This document shows positions 9,864-20,904 of a DNA stretch of 64,000 bases, piece by piece. The notes below the pieces were generated by a model. The model was not told the DNA's origin. It saw only the letters and a program-made list of their open reading frames with translations, and did no database searches. Location: positions 62,001 through 126,000 of the forward strand of contig MAAN01000012.1 of NCBI GenBank assembly GCA_002163135.1. The letters are read 5' to 3'. Each line of letters starts with the position of its first letter. The first letter of the stretch is position 1. This DNA comes from Alphaproteobacteria bacterium 46_93_T64. GTDB taxonomy: Bacteria; Pseudomonadota; Alphaproteobacteria; Sneathiellales; Sneathiellaceae. A program made the translations under genes and the position numbers.

Positions 9864-11525
9864 ATGCTAGCATCCCTTTCAATTCGCAATATTGTCCTCA
9901 TCGACAAGCTGGACCTGACTTTTGATAGCGGTCTATGTGTTCTCACTGGTGAGACAGGCGCAGGTAAATCTATTTTGCTGGATAGTCTTGCGTTGGCACT
10001 TGGCTCACGTGCTGATACGGGATTGATCCGTGCCGGTGAAGAAAAAGGCAGTGTTGTCGCTGAATTCGTGCTGCCGGTTGGTCACCCAGTATTTGAAATG
10101 TTGAAAGATCTGGAGATCGAACAGGATGAACCGTTAATTTTGCGTCGAGTGATCAGTGCCGATGGTCGAAATCGGGCAAGCATTAATGATCAATCCATCA
10201 GCGCTGCGCTTTTGCGATCTGTCGGGGAGGCGCTTGTTGAAATTCATGGACAAAATGCAGAGAGAGGCCTTCTTGATGCCAAAGGGCACAGGCAGATTCT
10301 GGATCTGTATGGGAGACTTGGTAAGCGACTAAAGGATGTCGGTGTAAAATTTTCCAAGTTACAAGATTTAAAGAATACTCTTTCTGCCGCAGAGCGTGAA
10401 ATCGAACAAGCCCGCGTTGATGAAGAATATCTAAGACATGTGGTCGCAGAGCTAGAAGACTTGGCGCCAGTTGAAGGGGAAGAGGATGAACTGGCTGAAG
10501 CTAGGTCCGACTTCATGCATGCAGAAAAAATTGCGGATGCGCTGAAAGATGCGCGTAAATATTTGAACGATAATGGTGGTGTTGAGGGGAAAATTCGATC
10601 CGCGACACGTGCCATTGAACGTGTTGTTGAAAAAGCATCTGGTAAATTGGATCCTGCTCTGGAAAGCCTCGAGAGAGCGGCCATCGAGATGGGTGAAGCC
10701 GCCATGATCATTGATACTATTGGTCGTGATTTAGATATTGATCCCGGCGGTCTTGAACACGTGGAAGAGCGATTATTTGCCTTAAGAGCGGCCGCACGTA
10801 AGCATAAATGCGAGGTTTCTGGGCTCATTGCGACGTTGTCGGACTTTAAATCAAAATTAGCCGCTGTTGAACATGGCGACGCTGAAGTGAAACGACTTCG
10901 AGAAGAAGTTCAGGTTGCGCGGCAGGCGTTTCATACTGCTGCAGGAGAGCTGAGAGAAAAACGTCTTTCGTCTGCAACGCAGATGGATAAGGCCGTAAAG
11001 GCTGAGTTAGGACCCCTGAAGTTAGGGAGCGCAAAATTCGAAACTTTAGTTCAAGAATTGCCCGAAGAGAGCTGGTCTGAATTCGGAATGGACAAAGTAG
11101 AATTTCAGATCGCGACAAACCCGGGAAGTATGCCCGGAGCTCTGATAAAGATTGCGTCCGGTGGTGAATTGTCACGTTTTATGTTGGCACTGAAAGTGGT
11201 TTTGGCGCGCTCAGGTTCTGCTCCGACTTTAGTATTTGATGAAGTGGACCGCGGTGTTGGCGGTGCGACAGCAGATGCGGTTGGCGAAAGACTATCCCGC
11301 CTTTCCGAAGAATTACAGTTACTGGTTATTACGCATTCTCCGCAAGTTGCGGCGGCAGGCGCTGCCCACTGGAACATTTTCAAGGCCGGCAGCAAAACTA
11401 CTACCACAACATCAGTCGAGCGTTTAAGTGACGATGCCCGTAAGGAAGAAATTGCGCGCATGCTTTCCGGTGCCAGTATTACTAAAGAAGCCCGCGCTGC
11501 AGCTCAAAGTTTGATAGAAGGTTAA
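9864..11525 (+). CDS. recN: DNA repair protein RecN
   Basis: RecN is an SMC-like ATPase of double-strand break repair. The 553-residue protein has the N-terminal SIRNIVLIDKLDL, Walker A GETGAGKS, a central coiled-coil region (about residues 150-380, rich in Glu, Lys and Ala), and then the signature ASGGELSRFMLALK, Walker B PTLVFDEVDRGVGG and the His switch ITHSPQVAA. Length matches the family. In many bacteria recN is SOS-regulated; here it follows bamD closely and no LexA-type box is evident immediately upstream, so it probably shares the bamD transcript. ligA follows after only six bases. Confidence 0.96.
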   Translation: MLASLSIRNIVLIDKLDLTFDSGLCVLTGETGAGKSILLDSLALALGSRADTGLIRAGEEKGSVVAEFVLPVGHPVFEMLKDLEIEQDEPLILRRVISADGRNRASINDQSISAALLRSVGEALVEIHGQNAERGLLDAKGHRQILDLYGRLGKRLKDVGVKFSKLQDLKNTLSAAEREIEQARVDEEYLRHVVAELEDLAPVEGEEDELAEARSDFMHAEKIADALKDARKYLNDNGGVEGKIRSATRAIERVVEKASGKLDPALESLERAAIEMGEAAMIIDTIGRDLDIDPGGLEHVEERLFALRAAARKHKCEVSGLIATLSDFKSKLAAVEHGDAEVKRLREEVQVARQAFHTAAGELREKRLSSATQMDKAVKAELGPLKLGSAKFETLVQELPEESWSEFGMDKVEFQIATNPGSMPGALIKIASGGELSRFMLALKVVLARSGSAPTLVFDEVDRGVGGATADAVGERLSRLSEELQLLVITHSPQVAAAGAAHWNIFKAGSKTTTTTSVERLSDDARKEEIARMLSGASITKEARAAAQSLIEG

Positions 11526-13663
<2,138 letters not shown>

Positions 13664-13670
13664 GACGTAC

Positions 13671-15479
13671 CTAAATAGCTGAAGTTGCCAACTTCAGCCA
13701 TTCCTTCGTTTCACCTACTACAAATGGCGATATCTTGTCCCATACTGATTTATGGTAGCCGTTTAACCACTGTTTTTCGGTGTCATTCAGAATGCCGACG
13801 TTAATAGTGTTCTTGTCGATTGGTGCGTAGGTGAGGGTTTCAAACCCTAGAAGTGGGCGCTCTGCACCTGTTGGCGGTACCATATCCATAACAGCAACGA
13901 GATTTTCAATGCGGATACCATATTCACCGGTTTTGTAGTATCCGGGCTCGTTAGATAAAATCATACCTTTTCTCAACGCGATTACTGACGGCATCTTGGA
14001 GATACGCTGCGGTCCTTCATGTACGGATAAGTAGCTGCCAACGCCATGCCCCGTTCCATGATCATAGTCCAAACCTTGTTGCCATAGAGGCATACGTGCA
14101 AGTGTATCAAGCTGGCTACCAGTTGTCCCGATAGGGAATTTTGCAAGGGCGAGGGCAATATGCCCTTTAAGAACCAGTGTGAAACGATCTTTCATTTCAT
14201 CAGTTGGTTTGCCGATAGCAATGGTACGTGTGATGTCAGTGGTACCATCTAGATATTGCCCGCCGCTATCTACAAGATAGAGATTGCCAGGTTCCAGTTT
14301 TCTATTCGTCTCAGGTGTGGCGCGGTAGTGGACTATCGCACCATTTGGGCCGGCACCGGAAATGGTGGAGAAACTTGTATCTTTGAAATTCTCGCCTTCA
14401 GCGCGGAATTCGTACAGTTTGTTTTCAGCGGCCATCTCATCAACATCTCCTGTCATTGCTTCAGAAGATAACCAATGTAGGAATTTTGTAACCGCTACAC
14501 CGTCTCTAACATGGGCATCACGTGTTCCCATGAGTTCGGTTTCGTTCTTTGTGGCTTTTGGAAGCATACAAGGGTCTGCGGCTCGAATAATTATTGTCTC
14601 TGCCTCTACCAGCTTATCAACAATCCATTGGCTGGTTGAAGACGGATCGATTTGTACTTTCAAACCTTTAAGCGCGCCAATCTGTTCTGCAAAAGCATCT
14701 GGCGTATGCAGGCGAACACCATTTCCTAAATGGGCAGAGAGATCGTGTGACAGTTTCTCTGGTGGTATGAAAAGATCAACGGTTTGATCTTGGCGCAATA
14801 TGGAAAATCCCAGTGCAAATGGAGTACTCGGTAAATCAGCACCGCGAATATTCAAAAGCCATGCCGTAACATCAGGTAATGTATGAATTGTTGCATCCAC
14901 GCCTTCCTTTGTCATAATTTCAGAGATCTCTGCTCTTTTATCGCGGCTGGATTGACCTGAAAAGGCGTCAAGATGGGGAACAACCAAAGCTAACGGTGAT
15001 GAAGGGCGGTCTTTCCAAATCGTATCAATTAGGTTAGACGTCACGGGCCTAAGGTTGATTTGTGATTTCCGTAACGTAGTTTCTAAGGCTGTTACGTTGT
15101 TTTCAGTATGGAGCCATGGATCAAATGCCATCACTTCACCATAGCCCATATTTTCGGAAAGCCATTCAGAAAGGGGTTCACCAGACACGTGGCGCGGAGT
15201 GAAAAGTGTAATGTCCACTTCCTGACGAACTTGCAGGGTATAGCGTCCATCAACAAAAATGGCAGCTTTGTCTTTTAATACCGCCGCCATACCAGCCGAA
15301 CCGGTAAATCCAGTAAGCCACTTCAATCGTTCAGAAGCGGCCGGGGCAGCTTCTCCATGAAATTCGTCATTTAAAGGAATAATGAACCCGTCAACATTCT
15401 GGCGCTGCATCTCTACGCGCAAATCCTTTAGGCGTGTACTGGACAGTTCTGGTGCGAGCACAGTCGACTGGATGTCCAT
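13671..15479 (-). CDS. M24-family Xaa-Pro aminopeptidase (aminopeptidase P)
   Basis: A cytosolic metallopeptidase predicted to remove an N-terminal residue preceding proline. From the chosen ATG it has 602 residues, the usual length of the long form: a creatinase-like N-terminal domain (LRVEMQRQNVDGFIIP, LTGFTGSAGMAAVL), a second such domain, and a C-terminal pita-bread domain with metal ligands in YLVDSGGQYLDGTTDITRT, DHGTGHGVGSYLSVHEGP, SNEPGYYKTGEYGIRIEN and GFETLTYAPID. The frame stays open upstream to a TTG at 15713, adding 78 residues without a recognised domain; neither start has a clear ribosome site. It is convergent with ligA. I am sure of the family but not the start. Confidence 0.9.
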   Translation of the reverse strand: MDIQSTVLAPELSSTRLKDLRVEMQRQNVDGFIIPLNDEFHGEAAPAASERLKWLTGFTGSAGMAAVLKDKAAIFVDGRYTLQVRQEVDITLFTPRHVSGEPLSEWLSENMGYGEVMAFDPWLHTENNVTALETTLRKSQINLRPVTSNLIDTIWKDRPSSPLALVVPHLDAFSGQSSRDKRAEISEIMTKEGVDATIHTLPDVTAWLLNIRGADLPSTPFALGFSILRQDQTVDLFIPPEKLSHDLSAHLGNGVRLHTPDAFAEQIGALKGLKVQIDPSSTSQWIVDKLVEAETIIIRAADPCMLPKATKNETELMGTRDAHVRDGVAVTKFLHWLSSEAMTGDVDEMAAENKLYEFRAEGENFKDTSFSTISGAGPNGAIVHYRATPETNRKLEPGNLYLVDSGGQYLDGTTDITRTIAIGKPTDEMKDRFTLVLKGHIALALAKFPIGTTGSQLDTLARMPLWQQGLDYDHGTGHGVGSYLSVHEGPQRISKMPSVIALRKGMILSNEPGYYKTGEYGIRIENLVAVMDMVPPTGAERPLLGFETLTYAPIDKNTINVGILNDTEKQWLNGYHKSVWDKISPFVVGETKEWLKLATSAI

Positions 15480-15885
15480 TGATAGTTGAAAACATGTTTT
15501 CTTGATGAGCGAATCTAATTTGTCAGACCTATTTGGCAGGAAATGATCATAGATATCGTCGCTATCGATGCGAGCAGGTGCTGCGGCAGCGGCAAGAAGT
15601 TGGGGTTTGAGTTCTGCAAGGTTCAAGTCACTCCGCTCATTGCGGATATATTCTTCTAGGTCCTTGAAGGCGTTTGTATGAGATTTTGGCAAAGGTTTTC
15701 CCCATGTTTTCAAATGTTTGCTATGCGATTATGCCCTATCTGTTACAGGAATTCAATTGAAGCTATGCGTTTTCTGCAATGCACCATTTCGAACATAGCG
15801 GGCAAATTTGGACCTTAACCCATTGTTTTTTATTGTGTGCAGTGCAATATATAATCCATCAAGAACACTTACTAAGGAGATCATG

Positions 15886-16170
15886 ATGTTCACTAGAAAC
15901 GAAAAATATGGTCAAGCGTTGCACCTACAATACGGCAACACAACCCAAGCGCCAATGAAGAAGGCCGCAGTCAAGGGTTCGCTTGTTTCAAATATTATTT
16001 CGCTCTTTTCAATAACTGGTGAAAAGCCAGTATTGAACGAACAAAATACGCCTTTGGAAATGACGATGGACAAAACGTTTATCGGTCAAGCTGTTCTACA
16101 CGAACTTAGAAATACAGAAGCAGCTGCTAATGAAAACGGTGCAGCTCGTTTACACGAAGAAATCGCTTAA
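15886..16170 (+). CDS. small hypothetical protein upstream of the DUF1127 gene
   Basis: A 94-residue protein I do not recognise. The start is set by AAGGAGA five bases before the second ATG of a TCATGATG stretch. It begins MFTRNEKYGQ, has a basic segment near residue 27 (MKKAAVKG), a short hydrophobic stretch SLVSNIISLFSI, and an acidic, Ala/Glu-rich C-terminus. No membrane helix or signal peptide is convincing. It lies 47 bases before the DUF1127-domain gene on the same strand, and both have strong ribosome sites, so cotranscription is likely. An imperfect inverted repeat (around CTCGGACCGAG) lies between them. Confidence 0.65.
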   Translation: MFTRNEKYGQALHLQYGNTTQAPMKKAAVKGSLVSNIISLFSITGEKPVLNEQNTPLEMTMDKTFIGQAVLHELRNTEAAANENGAARLHEEIA

Positions 16171-16217
16171 TTTTACCTGGCTCGGACCGAGAGGCCAAGT
16201 AGTGAAGGAATATGGAA

Positions 16218-16745
16218 ATGTTTAGTTTTACAGAAAAAGACCTAGATGCAGTTGCCCTATTGAACCCAGCAACAGCAAACAACAACGCAGTTGATGTTCA
16301 AAGTGCAGTTACAAAAGCCCATCATGTTCGCAGCGAATACTTACATGATCTTGTTGGCTCTGCGGTTTCTGGTCTTTTCAATCGTTACAAAGATTATAGC
16401 GCAAAACAAAAAGCGATGGCGCAACTTGGTGCAATGTCAAACCTCGAGTTGTCTGACTTGGGTGTCACACGCAGCAACATCAGACATGCAGTTATGGGCG
16501 ACACACCAGCACAAACACCACTTATTACATATTTCAGCAAAGCAATTGTTTCAGTTGTTAAGGGCTTGGAAGGATGGCGCCGTCGTCGTTCCGGTTATGC
16601 ACAATTGATGGCTATGGATGCACGTCAGTTAAGTGATATTGGTCTGACACGAGGTGATATTGCTTCTGCGATGACTTATGGTCGCGGCCTTGCAAATGAC
16701 AATTTGGTCGCAGTGAACGGTAACAACGGTCGTAAAGTAAGCTAA
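16218..16745 (+). CDS. protein with two DUF1127 domains
   Basis: A 175-residue protein made of an unrecognised N-terminal region (about 1-50) and two DUF1127-like domains. The first, near residues 52-93, has MAQLGAMSNLELSDLGVTR; the second, near 113-153, has YAQLMAMDARQLSDIGLTR. Each shows the family's pattern of a basic helix, an L.M..L.DIG turn and a second helix. DUF1127 proteins are usually 45-75 residues with one domain; studies in Agrobacterium and Rhodobacter link them to RNA turnover and to carbon or phosphate metabolism. The second of two nearby ATGs has the better spacing from AAGGA. A strong terminator follows. Confidence 0.85.
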   Translation: MFSFTEKDLDAVALLNPATANNNAVDVQSAVTKAHHVRSEYLHDLVGSAVSGLFNRYKDYSAKQKAMAQLGAMSNLELSDLGVTRSNIRHAVMGDTPAQTPLITYFSKAIVSVVKGLEGWRRRRSGYAQLMAMDARQLSDIGLTRGDIASAMTYGRGLANDNLVAVNGNNGRKVS

Positions 16746-16785
16746 TCTGATCTGATCTGATCAAGCTTGCACGATTAGAAATTAG

Positions 16786-16815
16786 AAGGCCCGATAGTGA
16801 TATCGGGCCTTTTTA
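16786..16815 (+). terminator. rho-independent terminator after the DUF1127 gene
   Basis: An 11-bp perfect stem (AGGCCCGATA with TATCGGGCCT plus flanking A-T) with a GTGA loop and a following T run. Just before it, at 16745-16761, is a short TCTGA tandem repeat of unknown meaning. Confidence 0.9.
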
Positions 16816-17082
16816 TTTTCTAATTATACTTTGATCTAGTTTGGTCCGGTTGTATTTGAATGCTTGAAATTTGAACGATACAAGTTTTGAGATGAGCCAT
16901 AAATGAATGAAAAAAAGCACAAGATAATGGCGTCAAAATCGTCCTCTTTAGCCACGAACTTTTCATGCAAAATAGAATCTATTAGAGCAATCAAACTTAC
17001 TTAACTTAAACTTAATATAAGAAATTATATACTAGCTTTGACGTGATATGAATATGTACTTCTGCTAAAATAGGTTGTGGCT
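16816..17082. other. AT-rich leader upstream of the PhnD-like gene
   Basis: Together with the preceding terminator region, about 335 bases here lack a gene. The sequence is AT-rich with short homopolymer runs and should hold the promoter of the sensor pair that follows. I see no clear operator. Confidence 0.35.
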
Positions 17083-17997
17083 ATGCAAAATTCTTTACCA
17101 ATGATTAGATGGTTTCGTTTTTGTCTTATCCTAGTTGTTTGTATTGTTTCCATTTCCCATGTTAGTCGCGCTGAAACAATAACCATTGGAACCATCAGTA
17201 TCGACCCGATTGATGAAGCCCGAACTTTTAAACCTTTTTCAGAGTATCTTACAAGGCAGTTAGCGACCATAGGGGTGCAATCCGTCGATATAAAGATCGC
17301 AAGGGATATTGATGATGCGATCGCAATGTTGAAGGAAAAGAAAATCGATTTTTTCATCGATAGTTCAGTGACAGCTTCTTATATTAACAGCAGATCCGGA
17401 TCCAAATTCCTACTAAGGCGGTGGAAGAAAGCAAAGGGGAAATACAGAAGCGTCATTTTTGTCAACTCAGATAGCCCAATTAAAGATCTTTCAGAATTAC
17501 TGGGTAAAACTGTGGCTTTTGAGGAGCCATTCTCAACTTCAGGATATATGCTACCTGGTGTAGCAATGCTGCGTTCTGGTTTAAGATTATCTCGTTTGGA
17601 ATCTTTTCGGTCTAAAGCGCCAACTGATAAAGTTGGATTTGTAATGGCCAACGACAATGAAACCCAGATAGCTTGGGTGGAGCGCGATATCGTCGAGGCA
17701 GCAGCGATGTCTGAAGGGGATTTTAGAGAATTTATTAAAAGTGCGCTGAAACCGATGCGCATTTTACATACAACTTCTTATGTCCCCTACCACGTTATTA
17801 CTCATCGTGCAGACTTAGACCAGAAGTATGTTAAGCGCATGAAAGACGTGTTACTTGCCGCCCATGAAACCGATGATGGGAAAAAATACTTGGCCAGTTT
17901 TGAACGTACCTTAAAATTCGACGAGATTCCGGATGGGTTACTTGCGGAGGTTAAGAAACTGGCGCCATATATTTCAAATCTCCAATTAACTAGATAG
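17083..17997 (+). CDS. PhnD-like periplasmic substrate-binding protein
   Basis: A 304-residue secreted protein of the PhnD/phosphonate-binding type (periplasmic binding fold, type 2). A signal peptide with the hydrophobic run FCLILVVCIVSIS ends near SRAE. The mature part begins ITIGTISIDPIDEARTFKPF and holds DFFIDSSVTASYI, RSVIFVNSDSPIKDLSELLG and GKTVAFEEPFSTSGYMLP, the pattern by which such proteins hold anionic ligands with Ser, Thr and backbone groups. No ABC permease or ATPase lies nearby; instead the gene sits eight bases before a hybrid histidine kinase. It is therefore more likely the ligand-sensing partner of that kinase than a transport component. The ligand is unknown. Confidence 0.85.
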   Translation: MQNSLPMIRWFRFCLILVVCIVSISHVSRAETITIGTISIDPIDEARTFKPFSEYLTRQLATIGVQSVDIKIARDIDDAIAMLKEKKIDFFIDSSVTASYINSRSGSKFLLRRWKKAKGKYRSVIFVNSDSPIKDLSELLGKTVAFEEPFSTSGYMLPGVAMLRSGLRLSRLESFRSKAPTDKVGFVMANDNETQIAWVERDIVEAAAMSEGDFREFIKSALKPMRILHTTSYVPYHVITHRADLDQKYVKRMKDVLLAAHETDDGKKYLASFERTLKFDEIPDGLLAEVKKLAPYISNLQLTR

Positions 17998-18005
17998 AAT
18001 AAATC

Positions 18006-20012
18006 ATGAGGTTAGGATTAAAATCTAAGATCTCCCTTTTTGCGTCAGGGCTGGTTTTTTTGATTGGCGTTGGACTTTTTTCAATAACATATTATTTGGA
18101 AATCACCTCGAAGCGTGCATTGCAATACGAACAGATTTCAAGCGTGGTATCCCGTATTAATGCGTTGGTAGAGACACCATTGTTTATGTTTGATGTAAGG
18201 AGAATTCGAGATGTCGTTTCGATAATCGCGCAAAGTGGTGAGTTCGATACAGTTTGGGTTCTTGACCCTGCGGGCAGAATAATTACGGATGGAAGTAAAG
18301 AAAACCCTTTGCGTAATCAAAAACCAAACTCTCCCATTGTTACCAAATTAATGTCGCTGGGCGCTGCTGCGCAAGAGGTCGATTCAGACCATGTTTGGTT
18401 TGGTACTTCAGTGAAAGGCACCAATTCGGAAATTCTGGGATACGTGGTTGTTGGAATAAGTTCCAAAAAAATAAATGAGCCATTGAATGACGCAATCCAA
18501 ATTCAATTATTTGTACTGATCCCAGCACTTTTATTCAGTGTTTTAGCCGCCAATTTTTTCGCACGCCGCATTATTCGGCCATTGAGTAAATTGACCGAAA
18601 TAGCAAATCAGATTGGCAAAGGAAACTTGGATAAGCGTAATGTACACCTCTCTAACGATGAAATTGGTGACTTATCGGCTTCGATCAATTTAATGGCCGA
18701 AAATCTCTCAGAGATAACAATTTCACGTGATGATATCCAAAAGCGTGCCGATGAAGATGCTAAACTACGAGAGGTGGCAGAATCTGCAACTGTAGCAAAA
18801 TCGAATTTCCTTGCCACTATGAGCCATGAAATACGAACCCCGTTAAATGGGGTGTTGGGGCTCGCCCAACTGTTAAAAGATACCAATCTTGATCACGAGC
18901 AAGTGGCAAAAGTGAATACAATTCTTTCTTCTGGTCAAACCCTACTTGCAATAATCAACGACGTTTTAGATATGAGTAAAATTGAGGCAGGAGCATTGCA
19001 ACTTGAGGAAAGAGCTTTTTCATTGGGCGACTTGATCTCAACAATCGTTTCCCCCTTTCAGGCTTTGGCCGATGACAAAGGGTTGGAGTTAGTCGTGACT
19101 AGTAATGTACCGTCTGACCACATTATTGTGGGAGATCCTGTTCGGCTACGTCAGATCTTATGGAACTTACTTAGCAATGCCATCAAATTTACTAGTGAAG
19201 GTAATATCATTGTAGAGGTTCAGATAGTTGACCAAACCATGGAAATCGGAAAAATATTACCTGAACAAAAAGACCAATTAATTTACTTCACAGTTGAAGA
19301 TTCAGGTGCCGGTATTTCATCTGATCGACTGAATATTGTGTTTGATCCCTTTACTCAAGAGGACACCACAATCACCCGTAAACATGGCGGTACTGGCTTA
19401 GGTCTATCTATCGTCAAACAACTAATCGAATTGATGGGCGGAACAATCGACGCGAAAAGCGAGATTGATGTAGGAAGTACTTTTATTGTCTACCTACCTT
19501 TCTCTGAACCAACAAATGAAGAAATTGAATTTGTATCAATGCGCCGTGAGGACACTCCAACCCAAAAAACCAAACCATTGAAGGTTCTTCTCGCTGAGGA
19601 TAACGAAGTAAACGCTATGATCGCAAAATCATTTTTGAAGAAGCTTGGCCACGAAGTGAAACATGTGGCAAACGGTAAGCTGGCGGTCGATGCTGCAAGT
19701 GAAGTCTGGGCGGATTTAATTTTGATGGACATTCATATGCCAGAGATGAACGGAATTGAGGCAACGAAATTAATTCGGAAATCGGAGTATGGAATAAACA
19801 TCCCTATCATCGGCTTGACGGCTGAAGCCTTTGCAGAACGTCATGTTCTGTTTCTCGAAGCAGGTATGAACGCTGTTCTCACCAAACCCTTCACGGAGCA
19901 GCAACTTACCGATATACTTGCCGCTAACAGACTAGTTGAAAGGCGTCACGTCGACCGCGAAGAAGCTCAATTTTCTGAACTTCCTGTGTTGCAGAATGCC
20001 CACAAAGAGTAG
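18006..20012 (+). CDS. hybrid sensor histidine kinase / response regulator
   Basis: An inner-membrane sensor kinase of 668 residues. A first helix (about 10-32) and a second (about 162-182) bracket a periplasmic sensor of about 130 residues ([27 protein letters not shown]). HAMP (about 183-235), a short coiled coil, HisKA with His274 in [16 protein letters not shown], and HATPase with N and G boxes ([35 protein letters not shown]) follow. A C-terminal receiver (about 522-640) has the acidic pair EDN and Asp575 in [13 protein letters not shown]. It is cotranscribed with the PhnD-like protein, which probably docks on the periplasmic domain. No output regulator lies beside it, so the downstream partner is unknown. 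Confidence 0.93.
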   Translation: MRLGLKSKISLFASGLVFLIGVGLFSITYYLEITSKRALQYEQISSVVSRINALVETPLFMFDVRRIRDVVSIIAQSGEFDTVWVLDPAGRIITDGSKENPLRNQKPNSPIVTKLMSLGAAAQEVDSDHVWFGTSVKGTNSEILGYVVVGISSKKINEPLNDAIQIQLFVLIPALLFSVLAANFFARRIIRPLSKLTEIANQIGKGNLDKRNVHLSNDEIGDLSASINLMAENLSEITISRDDIQKRADEDAKLREVAESATVAKSNFLATMSHEIRTPLNGVLGLAQLLKDTNLDHEQVAKVNTILSSGQTLLAIINDVLDMSKIEAGALQLEERAFSLGDLISTIVSPFQALADDKGLELVVTSNVPSDHIIVGDPVRLRQILWNLLSNAIKFTSEGNIIVEVQIVDQTMEIGKILPEQKDQLIYFTVEDSGAGISSDRLNIVFDPFTQEDTTITRKHGGTGLGLSIVKQLIELMGGTIDAKSEIDVGSTFIVYLPFSEPTNEEIEFVSMRREDTPTQKTKPLKVLLAEDNEVNAMIAKSFLKKLGHEVKHVANGKLAVDAASEVWADLILMDIHMPEMNGIEATKLIRKSEYGINIPIIGLTAEAFAERHVLFLEAGMNAVLTKPFTEQQLTDILAANRLVERRHVDREEAQFSELPVLQNAHKE

Positions 20013-20040
20013 TCTGTTTAGTCATTCTTTCGCCAAGCAT

Positions 20041-20904
20041 TCAGCGGCTGAGAACTAGGGTATGCCATTCGTTGAAGATATAGCGTCTTTTAAGAGATAA
20101 GCCATGCAAACGGTAGGCATTCCGAACCATATTCTCCTGTTTACCCAATAACCCTGACAGTATCAAAGTACCATTATCTGCGAGCGCACCTGAGATTGAT
20201 GGAGCCAGTTTAACAAGAGGCCACGCGAGAATATTTGCGATGAGCAGATCGTAGGGACCATTCTTCTGTAATACACGATCATTAAGGCCCGTTGCTTCGA
20301 TGGCTCTTATTAAAGGCCGTAAGCCGTTCTTTTGAGCGTTTTCGTTAGTGACGGCGACTGCATCGGGATCAATATCACTCGCGAGAACGGGTCGACCCCA
20401 TGCTTTTGCGGCCGCAAGAGCGAGCACGCCTGATCCGCAACCTAGATCCAAAATACGCTGGGGATTTTGATATTTATGAATGTCGTGCAACGCATTTAGG
20501 CAACCATATGTTGTCTCATGCAATCCTGTTCCAAATGCGCGCCCTGCATCAATGGTCAGGTCATGCATAGAGATTGCTTTATGCTTTGGATCGTGAGAAC
20601 CGTGAATGTAGAAGCGCCCTGCCTGAACGGGAGGGAGTTGCTTCTGACTTTCAGTTACCCAGTCTTTCTGCTCCAACGGTCCAAGAGTAATTTTAAGGTC
20701 ATTTGGTATTTGAGCGACAACCCAATCCATTGGCTCTTCTGCGAACAGAATATCAAGTTGCCACAAGCTGCCATCTGAGACTGCTTCGGTCAAAGATGTT
20801 GTAAGCGCATGATCCTCGAATAAGAGTTCAAGATCCTGCGCCTGAGGAAGGGGGAGGGTGACAGAAAGCTGCCATAAATCAGCTGCGTTAGGTTGGGTCG
20901 ACAA
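20041..20904 (-). CDS. prmA: ribosomal protein L11 methyltransferase
   Basis: PrmA trimethylates ribosomal protein L11 with S-adenosylmethionine. The 287-residue protein has the variable N-terminal L11-recognition domain, the linker RAFGTGLHETTYGCL, then the Rossmann methyltransferase core with motif I LDLGCGSGVLALAAA, ASDIDPDAV, and the active-site motif DLLIANILAWPL. These are family-specific. The start overlaps the helicase gene by 17 bases, so it is the last gene of a minus-strand run: ClC channel, helicase, prmA. It converges on the hybrid kinase gene with a 28-base gap and no clear terminator. Confidence 0.95.
   Translation of the reverse strand: MSTQPNAADLWQLSVTLPLPQAQDLELLFEDHALTTSLTEAVSDGSLWQLDILFAEEPMDWVVAQIPNDLKITLGPLEQKDWVTESQKQLPPVQAGRFYIHGSHDPKHKAISMHDLTIDAGRAFGTGLHETTYGCLNALHDIHKYQNPQRILDLGCGSGVLALAAAKAWGRPVLASDIDPDAVAVTNENAQKNGLRPLIRAIEATGLNDRVLQKNGPYDLLIANILAWPLVKLAPSISGALADNGTLILSGLLGKQENMVRNAYRLHGLSLKRRYIFNEWHTLVLSR

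Noticed and set aside
10244-10828. 194-codon open frame antisense to recN
   Set aside because: Ser- and Ala-rich shadow of the RecN coiled coil, with no ribosome site or homology I recognise.
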